A stretch of DNA of 64,000 bases from Nitzschia sp. DOCU1 (Eukaryota > Bacillariophyta > Bacillariophyceae > Bacillariales > Bacillariaceae), in contig OX595985.1 of NCBI GenBank assembly GCA_951394045.1, positions 4,836,001 to 4,900,000 on the forward strand. The letters run 5' to 3'. Numbering within the stretch: position 1 is the stretch's first letter; each line of letters opens with the position of its first letter. Below the pieces are notes generated by a model, which saw only the letters and a list, made by a program, of their open reading frames with translations, ran no database searches and had not been told where the DNA came from. Below, one piece after another: positions 9,761-20,697 of the stretch. The translations under genes and the position numbers were made by a program.

Positions 9761-11279
9761 TCTTTCGGGACTTGGCAGAGTCTCCAGGAGGTCGCCTGCG
9801 GGTATTTAGAGTTAAAATAGGTTAGAAATTGCGCGTCGTCCAACTCCCATAGTCGGCTGGCATCGTCCGCCATCTTGTTGTCCTCTCCAGCGATGTGATT
9901 CCATGTGATCACAGCTCTGTGCTGGCGAGTCAGTAGGGCAGCCTGTCTCAGCAGGTAGGCGGCCGGCTTAGTCGTAGTAGTTGAGCCTTTTACTCGCCAA
10001 ACTACCGCATTCGTGTTGTCGGCAAGGCTGTGTAGTGTTTCGCCGTATATTTCGCCCGCGCCGGCTCTTACCGCTTGGTGCGCAATGGTCGCTGCCGTCT
10101 CAAGATCGGATATCGAAACCGACCCCCGGGGGTTCTTGCTGGACACCATTCTGTTTTGTATCGACAATGGAAAACATTGCCGCCACACTAGTGCTTGCCC
10201 ATCCGCTGTGAACCACACTCCCCCCATTCCTTTCTTGGCTGCGTCGCTGGCTCCAATATCTTGTGGTACACCGGGGACTAGCTCTTCTAGTAGAGTAGGT
10301 TCAGGATCCTTTAGGAGATCCTGGAAAGTGCGAAGTTGCTCTTGGACCGCTCCGGTCATTCGTACTCTATTTTCGTCGCCTTGGTGCCTCGAGGCACGCA
10401 ACAGCGAAAATTGTCCTAGCGCACCAGGCATGCCAGCGACGAGGCTTTGAAGCTGCCCCGTTAGGCTGTCCCACTTGGTGTGCCCGACTCTTTTGGATGA
10501 CAAGGCTTCTTCTATCGCCGCTAGAGCCTTGTCTCGTCGGTGCTTAGCCATGTGCAGCGTTTTGGATTTCGTGCCGAAATCCCATCCCAAGAATCGCTTT
10601 TTATTTTGGGCCGCCGCATCTCCCTTATCCAGCTTACTTTGGGAGATGGGCTCCTTTCGAAACTCGGGGTCCCGTTGGTCATTTGGACGGAAGACTTTGT
10701 CGATGTTGTGTAGCACCGTTCGTCTCTGGTTGGTAACCGGGTTTCGTGGGTGGTCTTGGCCGACTCCACAAAAATCGTCGACGAAGACGTCCACTGTAGC
10801 TAGCGGCCGCTTGTAAAGTAGTGGCCTGTGTGACCTTGTGATCTTCCTCTGAGGTTGGTCGTCATCCCCTAGCTCGTCGTTTGCAATGAAATCGTCCTTT
10901 CCCGCTTGTCCTTCCAGCCGATGAGGCGGGTAGCGTTTCCCAATTTGCAAATCTGCATTTGCCAGATCGCACGCCGTTTCTGTGAAAGCACAGAACCATG
11001 GCGGGGATTCAGTCCAGCCCATCGGCAACGTTAAGGGGAACGCGACCATAGGTTCTTCGCCAACTACGCCCGGGGGCAATAATACACCAAGTTTGATAGA
11101 GCCGGTGTTAGCCACCGGAATACGGTAAAACCCGTCGGAGATATCAATCTTGTACCCAAGAACCGGGCCGAAGGCGGGGTTTGAGAAAGCAATATTGTCG
11201 GTGAGTCGTTCCTGCGCTTTACCGAACTGCATGGCTGATTGCGGGGCTTGTCGCACGGTCTCGGCGTTTACTCCATAAA
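9025..11279 (-). pseudogene. DIRS-like RT/RNase H, main part
   Basis: An open minus-strand frame begins at the copia C insertion point (11279) and carries the RT palm segment KIDISDGFYRIP, the catalytic box VFVDDF, an RNase H domain with GASDAAKKG, DLETAAT, LADNTNAVV and a final DDASRL motif near 9830. The distance and order match DIRS-type RT followed by RNase H. Past about 9750 the frame stays open to 9025, but that part overlaps the recombinase gene and is Ser/Pro/Arg-rich, so whether it is translated is unclear. The N-terminal RT fingers lie at 17753-18170; the gene is broken only by copia C. Confidence 0.86.
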
Positions 11280-11444
11280 CGTTAATTCCCCGTGATAGTC
11301 GCCAAGATTAGGGACTCAGGCGGGACTGGAAATGCCCGCGATATAAAGTAAGGTCACAATTTTGTTTCGTCCAATTGTTGAATCACCATCCATCGTATGT
11401 GTGTTTGTGCTTGAATCGTCCGCCACTCCTTGCTAGATTTAATG
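11280..11444 (+). repeat. 5' LTR of copia C
   Basis: This 165-bp LTR is identical by eye to 17584-17748. The following bases (TGGTTTATCAGACCC, 11442-11456) resemble the TGGTATCAGAGC-type primer binding site of many copia elements. Confidence 0.9.
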
Positions 11445-11933
11445 GTTTATCAGACCCAGAGTCTCCGTACAGCCTGGGAAGGCTACGACAATATCTGTTT
11501 CTCCATAAAGATGATGAGGAGATTCGGCGCAAAGAGGCAAAAAGGAAAGCCCATGGTCGTCGCTTCGTGTTTTGCATCCGACGCGGCAAAACTGGCGATC
11601 ATACTGCCATGCTCGCATACGGGCTGGTATGCGCGCGCCAACTAGGTGGACGCACCTAAATACAAACCCTGCGTTCGGGGGTTAACGGCACGGGTATTTA
11701 AGAGAGAAAAATGTGCAATGCACGAAGTATACCCTTTTAAGCAACCTTGTGGAGCGCATCGCCTGATCAGCGATTGTCGTTAGCACATGGTACCTGCGGT
11801 CTTGCTCGACAGAATGTGTGACTGAGCAAGGTGATGTGCCGATTTCACCAATGCTGAAAAAAAAATCCTCCAAAAAGATATCAAAAGGATCTTTCGTTAC
11901 CGTACCCTCGTACCACGTTCGTTTCTGATCAAC

Positions 11934-13427
11934 ATGGCTGCTGCTGTCGCTTTTCGTAATTACCTTGAGGCCACCCTTGGTTTTGATGGGACCCAGTCCA
12001 CGGCTGTCACCGACCAAGGTTTTGATGACCCTGAGGAGTTTCGCCAACTGACCGATGATGATGTTGATCGTTTGTGTGCTACCATTCGTCGTCCTGGGGG
12101 ACAGGTTGGTGGCAACCCCAATCCCGGGGTCCTCATTGGCCAGAACCATGCTTTGCGTTTGAAACAACTCGCCTATTATCTTCGTTATTTGTATGCTGTT
12201 GGTCGCCCTTGGAACGCTGCTGCTGCAACTCGTAACGTTTTGAGAACCTTGTGGCAGTACAAGCTGCAGATTGATGAGGTGATTGCTGCCGGGAATCCCG
12301 ACTTCCCCGAAAAGTTCACTACTTCCAAGAAAGCGCGTGAAACTATCGAAAACATGGAAGCGTGGGTCCACTCGTCTTATGGCTTGGAGAGACTTCCATT
12401 GGCTTACCTCGTTCGTACCGTTGTCGATGTTCCGGATCCCGCAAATGACCCGCTTGGATATGGCCAGCCCTCATTCCACGAGGAGCTTATTCGTCGTGCG
12501 TCTCACAACGGGGCTGTTTATGCTGCCAACAATGAGAAACTATGGCTCATGGTCCGCCATGTTACTCATGGGACCGAGGCGTGGTCTTTCGTGAAAGGCA
12601 ATGCCTCGACCAAGAATGGTCGGGCCGCTTACCATGCCATCAAGTCCCAGTATACTGGGGCAAGCCACGTTAATCAAGTGAAATTGGAAGCCGATCGTGT
12701 TATCGCCACAACGTTCTGGAATGGTAAAGCACGCAACTTTACCTGGCAGGGCTTCGTTGCTCGTCTAACTTCTGCCTTCACCGATTTAGCTGACCATGGT
12801 GAGGCTAGGAGTGAAAACTCCAAAGTTCGTACTCTCCTGGATGCTATCACCGATCCGAAGCTCCAGGTCGCAAAAGGATTAATTGCTGGGGATGATCGTC
12901 GCTCGAACGACTATCAGCTTGCCGTTGATTTCTTGGGCGGGCAACTCGCTGCCAATGAATCGTCGGCTTCGCGTAACCCCTTGCCTCGTAATATTTCGTC
13001 CATGTCACAAAATGATAATTCAGGCCGTGGAGGTGGCCGAGGATACAATGCCTCAGGAAGAGGCGGAAGAGGGAGCAGGAATCAGGGGAGAGGCCGTGGC
13101 GGCGGGCGCGGTCGCGGAGGTCGTGGTCGTGGCGGCGGCGGTCGCTTCTCTGAATCAGGACACCTGCTGAACAACGGGTCGTACCCTCCAACTATCTGGG
13201 CTACTTTTACCAGGGAGGAACGAGACTATGTGAATGAACAGCGTGCCCGTAATCGTGAAAGAAATGTTTCTTCTACCCAATCTTCCGGTGGAACTACTTT
13301 TACCTCGAATCAGAATGAAGCATCGACCACCCCAGCGACGAACAATAATAATAACAACAACAACATGGGGGACAATATGACCAGGCGAAATAATAATGGA
13401 AATCGAAACAATGGTGGGAGCAACTGA
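11934..13427 (+). CDS. Copia C gag
   Basis: This 497-residue protein begins at the first ATG after the leader. The N-terminal third has a helical segment with a SAM-like look (DDPEEFRQLTDDDVDRL), the middle is a typical copia capsid region, and residues about 363-405 form an Arg-Gly-rich box (repeated GRGG/GRGRGG) followed by an Asn-rich tail. The RGG box probably replaces the zinc knuckle in RNA binding. It stops with TGA at 13425-13427 followed directly by CTA. The same frame continues without another stop into the protease, so gag-pol may be made by reading through this UGA. Confidence 0.85.
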   Translation: MAAAVAFRNYLEATLGFDGTQSTAVTDQGFDDPEEFRQLTDDDVDRLCATIRRPGGQVGGNPNPGVLIGQNHALRLKQLAYYLRYLYAVGRPWNAAAATRNVLRTLWQYKLQIDEVIAAGNPDFPEKFTTSKKARETIENMEAWVHSSYGLERLPLAYLVRTVVDVPDPANDPLGYGQPSFHEELIRRASHNGAVYAANNEKLWLMVRHVTHGTEAWSFVKGNASTKNGRAAYHAIKSQYTGASHVNQVKLEADRVIATTFWNGKARNFTWQGFVARLTSAFTDLADHGEARSENSKVRTLLDAITDPKLQVAKGLIAGDDRRSNDYQLAVDFLGGQLAANESSASRNPLPRNISSMSQNDNSGRGGGRGYNASGRGGRGSRNQGRGRGGGRGRGGRGRGGGGRFSESGHLLNNGSYPPTIWATFTREERDYVNEQRARNRERNVSSTQSSGGTTFTSNQNEASTTPATNNNNNNNNMGDNMTRRNNNGNRNNGGSN

Positions 13428-16135
13428 CTAGGAAGAAGAGCTGCATCCTTGCACCGGATTGCATCGTCGTCGTCTGGAGCTGTGGTTCAGGTGTGGAGAT
13501 GTGAGCTCGATTCTCATGCGGATACTTGCGCTTTCTCTGAGAGCGGATGTTATGTGTTATATGTCTACCAATATGATATTGAAGTGAATGGGTTTCATGC
13601 TTCGATGGGCCCAATTTCAAAAGTTCGCGAGTGTTTGGTCGCTGTTGGGTACGACTGCCCTCTCACCTATCAAACTTTTATTTTGTTGTTTGACCATGTT
13701 TTGGTCGTTCCGGGTATGGGTTGCCATCTGCTATGCCCGGATCAATTGCGAGAAAACCAGCTGATTGTTAATGATGTCCCGTTGTTGAGGATTCCGTCGG
13801 CTCAGCGAAAGTCAACGGACCATTGTATCATTGAGGGGACTGCTGACCTGCGGATCCCTCTGCAGTATGACAAACCCTTTTCGTTCTTTCCGTGCAGAAA
13901 GCCCTCGAGAGAAGAGGCCACCGATCCGGTGAACAATATTCATGTTCGAATGACGAGTGAATTAGAATGGAAACCGTCCGATCCTCATTGCAACAATGCA
14001 GAGGAACACCTGCGACAAACGGTCGGCGGTAACAATTTTCACAATCTCGACTCTGTCGTGGCGAAGCGTCTTGTGTCGGCTTTCAATGTTGTGTCAATGA
14101 TACAAAATCAGGCCCTTTCGGCATTTCTAGGGAACAAAGTTTCGGCTACTTTATCGGGAGTAAAGACCACTGCAAAAACTACGTTGGTTAAAGCAGATGC
14201 CCTGGCGCGTCGTTGGAGAATCTCAATTGAAGCTGCGCAACGAACGCTTAACAAAACGACTCAACGTGCCGTCAGAGACTGGAGCAAGGTCTCAGGGGAC
14301 CGTTTATTTCGGCCCTCCCATTATCAGCTCCGGTATCCAAGGTTGAAATGTGCTATGTATACCGACACGAAGTTTGGTCCCTGCACATCGCTTGAGGGGA
14401 CTACTTGCCTCCAAGTTTATGCTACGACATTTCAATGGTGCCGAGCTTTCCCGTTGCGACAAGAAAAAGATGCTCATACATCGCTGGATAAATTATTTCG
14501 TGCATTCGGATTTCCTGAAGCGATTATTCCGGATTCGGCTACTACCTTAACGCAAGGAGAATTCTTGAGGCGCTGTCAAAAGGCGCAGGTTCCTATTTAT
14601 CCGGTGGAGCCTTACATGCATAACCAAGCAAGAGCGGAGGACACGATTCGGGAAGTTACCCGATTGTATGAGAGGACGATGACCTCACGTAACGTACCAG
14701 CTGTTTTGTGGGACAGATGCTTTATGACTTGTTGCGAACAACGATCTCACACTGTTTTAAATCACCCCGAGCAAGAAGGTGAATGCGCCACTACAATTAT
14801 TACAGGTAATACTGCAGATATTTCACATCTCGTGGACTTTGCGTTCTACGATTGGTGTTGGTCTCGGTCGCCGGCAGAATCAACCCAACCGAAAAAGCAG
14901 CTCACTCGCTGGCTTGGCCCAAGCTTTGAAGTTGGAGACGAGCTCTGCTTCGCCGTGCTGACCTCGAAGGGGACAATTTTGCATCGTACTTCAGTCATTC
15001 CGCTGTTGCCCGAGGAGCATCGCTCCGAGGACATTAAGCAAACGAAAAAGGAGTTCACTGAAAAGTTAAAGGTGTCGCTTGGTAACCGAATAAAAGGAAT
15101 TTCTGTCGAGCCGGAAGAAGATGATGATCGGTTTATCCGTGTCGAGGCAACCGTTCCGGAATATGAGAGATACGACGACGATGAAGAAGAAAGGGAGCGG
15201 AAATTCCACCAATGGGAACCGCCTCCAGTTGATGAGGAAGAGGACCAGCTTGCATTTGACAAATATGTGTCATCAAAAGTTCGTATGGCCTCGGGTGACG
15301 GTAATTCGTTTTTCACAGGTATCGTAAAGGGCCGGAAGCGTGGCCCTGATGGGAAATTCATTGGTTTCTACCATGACAATCCTATCCTTGACACGAGCAT
15401 CTACGAAGTTGAATTTGATGATGGTCATGTTGAAGCGTACAATGCTAACCAGATCGCGGAAGCAATTTATGCCACAGTTGATGATGAAGGCTACACCGTC
15501 ATGCATTTGAAAGAGTTCGTCGACCACAAGCGTGATGGGAGTGCCTTGTCGAAAGATGATGCTTGGATTGAGCGTCATGGCCAGAGAATACCCAAGAGAA
15601 CAACGAAAGGATGGAAAGTTTGTGCCGAAATGGTCGATGGATCAACTGAATGGCTCTCGCTGAAGGATGCGAAAGAGGGCTATCCAGTGCAACTGGCGGA
15701 GTATGCTGTCGCAAATAAACTTGTTGAAGAACCGGTGTTTGTTTGGTGGGTTCCCTATACTCTCCGAAAACGTGATCGGATTTTGAAAGCAGTCAAACGT
15801 CGCGCGATTCGTCGCAAAAATGAGAAATTTGGAATCGAAGTCCCGGGGCCCATGGACGTGGCCCGGGCACGAGCTATTGATGCTGAAACCGGTACTGACC
15901 TGTGGGAGAAGGCAATGGCCAAGGAAGTTAAAACTGTGCTGCCTGCCTTAAAAGTCCTTGAAGACAGTGAACAACCACCAGTAGGGTCGCAGCAGATCGA
16001 CCTGATGATTATTTTTGATGTTAAAATGGATCTGACAAGAAAGGCCCGGATCTGCGCAAGAGGCGATCAGACCGAGGCGCCGTCATCGATTACATATGCG
16101 TCGGAGCTTACTTGCATGCGCCTTGCGCAGAAAAG
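13428..16135 (+). CDS. Copia C pol: protease, integrase, start of RT
   Basis: The frame is in phase with gag and has no ATG of its own at the start. Protease is seen at LDSHADTCAF near 13510. The integrase core has its three acidic residues in YTDTKFG, IPDSATTL and NQARAEDT. A linker with acidic runs leads to the RT start (RKARICARGDQ, SSITYASE near 16100). The GAG-pre-integrase zinc residues are not obvious. Just after TYASE about 35-40 codons are missing compared with relatives and the frame changes, so the downstream RT is read from 16112 in another phase. The missing stretch includes the first catalytic Asp of RT. Confidence 0.85.
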
Positions 16136-17428
16136 GTTCACACAATCCTAGGTCCGGAGTTTGGCTCTCTCCAGGGTCGGAGAGCTGTGATCATTAAGGC
16201 ACTCTATGGATTATCGTCCGCAGGATTTTCATGGAGGTCTCATTGTGCAAAGGTTTTGAGGGAGGAATTGCAATTTATTCCATGCCGTGCTGATATGGAT
16301 GTTTGGCGTCGTGAGGCATTGCACCCGAACGGCGAAAAATATTATGAGTATTTACTTGTGTATACTGACGACTTGCTGTGTGTCTCTCACGATCCAAAGT
16401 CAATCCTGAACGATCTTAATGATCGGTTCCTATTGAAACCAGAGTCAGTGGGAGAGCCAACATCCTATCTAGGAGCCTCAATCTCCAAATATTGGATTGA
16501 CGGTGATGCTAATTTTAAATGGGCCATTGGTTCAGAGGAGTACGTGAAAGAAGCAATCCGCGTGATCCAATTACGGATCGATGGGACCCTGAAGAATAAG
16601 GTCAGCTCTGTACTACCGAATGGCTACAGACCAGAGCTGGATTCGTCGCCACTACTGAATGACGACGGTGTATCATTTTACATGCAATGTATTGGAATTT
16701 TGCGTTGGATTGTTGAGTTGGGGAGAATTGACATCTGCGGAGAGGTTTCGATGCTGTCAGCGTATAATGCGTGCCCGAGGAAAGGGCATCTGGATGCGGT
16801 GCTACACATTTTTGCATATTTGAAGTCTCATGATCGATCAAAACTTGTTATGGATGACGCCTACATGGAGTGGGAAGAGTTACCCAAATGCGATTGGTCG
16901 GAATTCTATCCGTGGGCTAAAGATGAATGGCCGCCGGACACACCAAAACCATTAGGAAAACCAGTGGTAATTACTATGTTCGTTGATGCTTCGCATGCTG
17001 CTAACCTTGTTACTCGACAGTCGCGCACAGGTGTGTTGATTTTCTTGAACAGAGCGCCAATTGTTTGGTACTCAAAGAAACAGAACAGTGTTGAAACAAG
17101 TTCGTTTGGCTCCGAGTTCATGGCTTTAAAAACCGGAGTTGAGTTGTTGGAAGCGTTGCGCTACAAGCTGAGAATGATGGGCATCCCTATTGAGGGCTAT
17201 GCCAATGTTAGAGTTGACAACATGTCCGTCGTGAAGAATACAAGCGTCCCCGAATCGATGCTGAAGAAGAAGTCGAATTCCATTGCGTATCACTACGTTC
17301 GTTCAAAGGCTGCGGCCGATATCATTCGTATTGGGTATGAGTCTACACAATCGAACCTGGCTGATATGCTGACCAAGATTCAAACTGGACCGGAGAGAAA
17401 GAGATTATGTTCGAAGGTTATGTTTTAG
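16112..17428 (+). pseudogene. Copia C RT C-terminus and RNase H
   Basis: After the deletion the frame resumes with HAPCAEKVHTILG, then KALYGLSSAGF, the catalytic VYTDD box, and RNase H (VDASHAAN, SSFGSEF, VRVDNMS, SNLADMLTK). It ends in TAG/TTAG near 17428, 155 bp before the 3' LTR. The start has no ATG, consistent with being the tail of a larger pol. Domains after the deletion look intact. Confidence 0.85.
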
Positions 17429-17583
17429 GTTGATGTCGAAGATGCGTTTGGCTCCGCAGGGTGGCAGTGACCTTTCGCGAGGGATCTGTTGGAGTTAGAC
17501 GTCCATCCAAAGAGGTGGTAACCCTTAGGCAAGAGATGACAATGCCATCGGATCATATAGTATCCGAGTAGCATTGAGGGGAC

Positions 17584-17748
17584 CGTTAATTCCCCGTGAT
17601 AGTCGCCAAGATTAGGGACTCAGGCGGGACTGGAAATGCCCGCGATATAAAGTAAGGTCACAATTTTGTTTCGTCCAATTGTTGAATCACCATCCATCGT
17701 ATGTGTGTTTGTGCTTGAATCGTCCGCCACTCCTTGCTAGATTTAATG
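17584..17748 (+). repeat. 3' LTR of copia C
   Basis: This is the partner of 11280-11444, preceded by a G-rich purine run at 17572-17583 and followed by the TAAA duplication. Confidence 0.9.
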
Positions 17749-17752
17749 TAAA

Positions 17753-18170
17753 AACTATAGTCCACAATGATGCGTGGTCTCCTCTCTCGTTGGGGCACTA
17801 CTCCCAGGGGCGATAGCCTGAGGCCTGGTTCATCCTTTACCAAATCGTATGGTAGGATCATCCAGAAGCCTTTCTTGCAGAAATCCGTAAATTCCTCTCT
17901 TAGAAAGTCGGCATGGTCTAGTGCAGATCGATGGGGCCCCCTGCTAAGGCGGGAGTCCAATGTGTCGCGACTCCATGGTTCCGTCTGTAGTGTGACGGGC
18001 ACTCCGTTTCGTCGGACTCGTTCGAGCAGCGGAGCTGCGGGGTGCGGGAGCTTGTCGATGTCGTTCTGGATGTCTGAACGGCCGCGCATGTCGTTGCAGG
18101 TACGATGCCAGCCATGCTTAGTGTATAGACAGGTAGCCCGATCAACATACTCACCTAATTCATTAACATA
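17753..18170 (-). pseudogene. DIRS-like RT, N-terminal piece
   Basis: A minus-strand frame, open from about 18230 with a first ATG at 18089, encodes the RT fingers: GLRLSPLGVVPQRERRPR and IIVDYSFY. It stops at the TAAA duplication of copia C. The next residues (GVNAETV) lie at 11279 on the far side. The frame overlaps or abuts the end of gag without an ATG in that region, so RT may be expressed by frameshifting from gag or from the ATG at 18089. Confidence 0.82.
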
Positions 18171-18275
18171 GCTACTGATAATAGCTTCATTCGAGGAGTT
18201 AGCGCTGGTATGTTGAGGAGGCGGTCTGCAAGCGGCGGCTCCTACAAGCGTAGGTGTCGCCGCTCGACCGCTCTC

Positions 18276-20438
18276 TCAGGCGCTTCCTCCGGTAGTAGCA
18301 GCTCGTCTACTGCTACCTTCTCTCGTGGCTCGAAGCGCCAAACCAGCTTCGATCCAATCCTTGAGCGTCGTCTTGTCCGCGGGGTTGAGGGGGCCGTGAG
18401 AGGCTGCGCGTCCGCACCCCGTGAAGCACTGCCCCCTGACGTGCCAGGAGAGGCATGCCACCTTTCTGTTGGACAGGCGAGGCGGCGCCGCCTCGGCCGA
18501 ACCTTCTGGCGCGATGGCGCGGAGGAACTTCTTGATGGTTCCAAAGGTGTCTCCAAGGGCCTTTAGCTCCGCGTCCACGGCGTCATTCTTGGCCTGCGTT
18601 TGGTTGTCCGGCGAACCGGCGATTGAGATCACGCTGTTGGCCGGCGAGGTCGCCACCGATACCGGATTGGACCGGGTCCCAGTGGCGCGTCCGGTTCCGG
18701 GACTGGCCTGGCCAGAGGCCTGGCCCAGGCCCGCTGGACGGTAGGCGAGGGGCAACGTGGGTGGCATCCATGCGAGGCGACGTACGTTGCTTTGCAGATC
18801 AAAAAATCTGGGCACGTCGACGTGGCCCCGAGGGGTGGCTACGCAACGCTCCCAGTAGTCTTGGAGTTCGCTGCGAATGGCGCAGAGATACTTGATGTAG
18901 ATCAGGCCTCTCCCGCCGTGGTCCCCATCCAGGTCTCCTAGGCGATTTTCCACTCCTCTCCAGCCTTCCACAATCTCTCGATTGAAGGTTTGGAAGATGG
19001 CGGAGTTTCGCCCTGCTACCACAGCCAGCAACACAGCGAAGGCTTCCAAGGTCTTGCGTGTGGCTCTCTCGCTTGTCGGGAACAAGATGGCCTTCGCCCT
19101 CTGTAGTTCCCTAACGTCGCTGAGTTGCGCCGCGTTCGAGCCACCTTCCAGCAACATCTGCTGTTCTTCCAGTAGACGGCGCGCTTGGGTGCCACGTTCG
19201 TTTCCCGCGAGGACCAGGAAAGGGTTTATGCCACGCTCTGGCACGTAATCCGTGGGTGCACGGAACTCCAGACGTTCGAGAGTTCCCCAGATCTCGGTGG
19301 TGGCGAGAGGGGTCTCATAGTGCAACTCGTTGGCTGTAGTGTCGAAGAGAGCTTGGAGAACGGCAAGTCTCTCGCTCTTTCCGGCATTCGCCATTGCCCC
19401 GTAGAGGCTGGGCAGCTGTCCTTCCGTTTCACAACGGGTAAGGCTGAGCAGAGTAGCCAAGGTGATCTTCCACTTGCTGCTGGGTTTCTTCGCGACGTCA
19501 CCTTCGTCGGCTCGTCCTTGGGGTTGCTGTGCGGCCATGATCTCCGCCCAGATACGAAGCATTTCGACGCTGGTGTCATTTCCAGCAGCGGGGCTACGTT
19601 CGGCAGTACTGGGCGCGGGCGCGACCGCCGGTCGGTTCCATGCGGGCAAGTCCGAGTTAACGATGGCGACCAAGCGGTTCATCAACTCGGCGTCCATGTT
19701 CACAGCCGACGGCGGCGTAGAGCGTTCTACTCTGACGCGGCCTCCGGCAGTGCCAACGACACGCAACCAATCCTGGATGGGAGAGAAGACAGTGCGCTGT
19801 TCGGGCGTCAGAGTCTGAAGGTAGGAGTCTAGATGGACGATCAGCTGACCCACTTTAAGCTCAGACTGGCACAGATGGGAAGCGACCTGAGGAGGCAGGT
19901 ACATCCCGTGGCGAGTCCTCACCGTATCGAAGACACTTTCGGGAGCGTCGTTTGGTACGGCTTCGAGCGGGACGTCAGCGCCATCGTTCTCCGTGTAGTG
20001 CAACACATAGTTTGCCCACGGATGAACCTTCACGTCGCCGCCCAGCACATCGAACAACTTTGCTGGCAAGTACACAGCCGGGGGCACTTGAGCGCCGATG
20101 ACGTCCATCTTGAACATCACGACCTTGTCATGCCATTCGCGTGAGTTAGGGGTTCCCATAGCTTGGGGGAACACCATGGCGCGATGGTAGAAGATCACCG
20201 GCGCCACGTCCTTCGAGACAGAAACGTAAACGTGGGGCATCTCATCCCAAGTGCGTTTCACTTCGTCGTAGAGCGCGGCTCCGGATTTCCAAGTAGTTTC
20301 GTCAGTGGTGCTGAAGAGTTGGTACACACCACCTTGATCCCCGAAACGAGCGTCGCGCCAGTCGACGCCTTCGTAAAGAGAATGGTAAGTGGTCGGAGCC
20401 CCGACTAGCGAGGCAGCGGCTTCGGCAAAACGGACCAT
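18276..20438 (-). CDS. DIRS-like gag
   Basis: This protein of about 720 residues starts at ATG 20438. Most of it is not recognisable by eye, but near the C-terminus there is a Cys/His cluster, CLSWHVRGQCFTGCGRAASH, followed by PL, a spacing common in the gag-like ORFs of DIRS elements and probably a nucleic-acid-binding zinc site. Helical, Ala/Leu-rich segments occupy residues about 330-520, and a low-complexity Ser/Pro/Gly linker precedes the zinc site. No stop or shift interrupts it. Its place immediately upstream of the RT frame supports the assignment. Confidence 0.75.
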   Translation of the reverse strand: MVRFAEAAASLVGAPTTYHSLYEGVDWRDARFGDQGGVYQLFSTTDETTWKSGAALYDEVKRTWDEMPHVYVSVSKDVAPVIFYHRAMVFPQAMGTPNSREWHDKVVMFKMDVIGAQVPPAVYLPAKLFDVLGGDVKVHPWANYVLHYTENDGADVPLEAVPNDAPESVFDTVRTRHGMYLPPQVASHLCQSELKVGQLIVHLDSYLQTLTPEQRTVFSPIQDWLRVVGTAGGRVRVERSTPPSAVNMDAELMNRLVAIVNSDLPAWNRPAVAPAPSTAERSPAAGNDTSVEMLRIWAEIMAAQQPQGRADEGDVAKKPSSKWKITLATLLSLTRCETEGQLPSLYGAMANAGKSERLAVLQALFDTTANELHYETPLATTEIWGTLERLEFRAPTDYVPERGINPFLVLAGNERGTQARRLLEEQQMLLEGGSNAAQLSDVRELQRAKAILFPTSERATRKTLEAFAVLLAVVAGRNSAIFQTFNREIVEGWRGVENRLGDLDGDHGGRGLIYIKYLCAIRSELQDYWERCVATPRGHVDVPRFFDLQSNVRRLAWMPPTLPLAYRPAGLGQASGQASPGTGRATGTRSNPVSVATSPANSVISIAGSPDNQTQAKNDAVDAELKALGDTFGTIKKFLRAIAPEGSAEAAPPRLSNRKVACLSWHVRGQCFTGCGRAASHGPLNPADKTTLKDWIEAGLALRATREGSSRRAATTGGSA

Positions 20439-20697
20439 TATCACAGTTAATCAATCGTAAACTATTGTCTGCTAGTGTCAGCTTGGAATCAAGCTTCTCT
20501 TCCCAGTTCTTGCTATCGATAGCAAGAAGAAAAAGTTTATGGTTGCTGTCGTTCAACACGTAGTATCGTCTTCTCCTACCTCGTCCTTTCTTCCTTTTAG
20601 TAGGGCGGTAGATGGGGTAGTTCGAAATTCGATCCGGGTTCCCCGGTCCCTTCGCCGTCCGTTCACTTCGCGGTTACTAGCAGTATTTTTCCTTTGG

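Larger units (their letters stand above)
11280..17748 (+). mobile_element. Copia element C inserted in the DIRS-like RT
   Basis: This 6,469-bp Ty1/copia element on the plus strand has two apparently identical 165-bp LTRs (11280-11444, 17584-17748). The flanking TAAA (11276-11279 and 17749-17752) is the target duplication, and removing the element restores the reading frame of the DIRS-like RT. The LTRs begin CGTTAAT and end TTTAATG instead of TG...CA. A purine run (TTGAGGGGA) precedes the 3' LTR. An internal deletion in RT makes it non-autonomous in spite of its young LTRs. Confidence 0.92.
8531..20697 (-). mobile_element. DIRS-like tyrosine-recombinase retrotransposon, split by copia C
   Basis: A minus-strand element holds gag (18276-20438), an RT/RNase H frame (N-terminus 17753-18170, remainder 9751-11279) and a tyrosine recombinase (8693-9760). 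This is the gene set of the DIRS order, which integrates with a recombinase instead of a DDE integrase. It interrupts copia D between the EVPKGK motif (20698) and TYGRF (about 8525). No target-site duplication is seen, as expected for this order. I could not resolve the terminal repeats (inverted, or split direct). An 11-base word, TTACTAGNAGT, occurs near both ends and is a weak candidate. Copia C interrupts the RT. Confidence 0.85.

Noticed and set aside
19185..19832. 215-codon plus-strand frame opposite the DIRS-like gag
   Set aside because: Shadow of a GC-rich coding region; no independent support.
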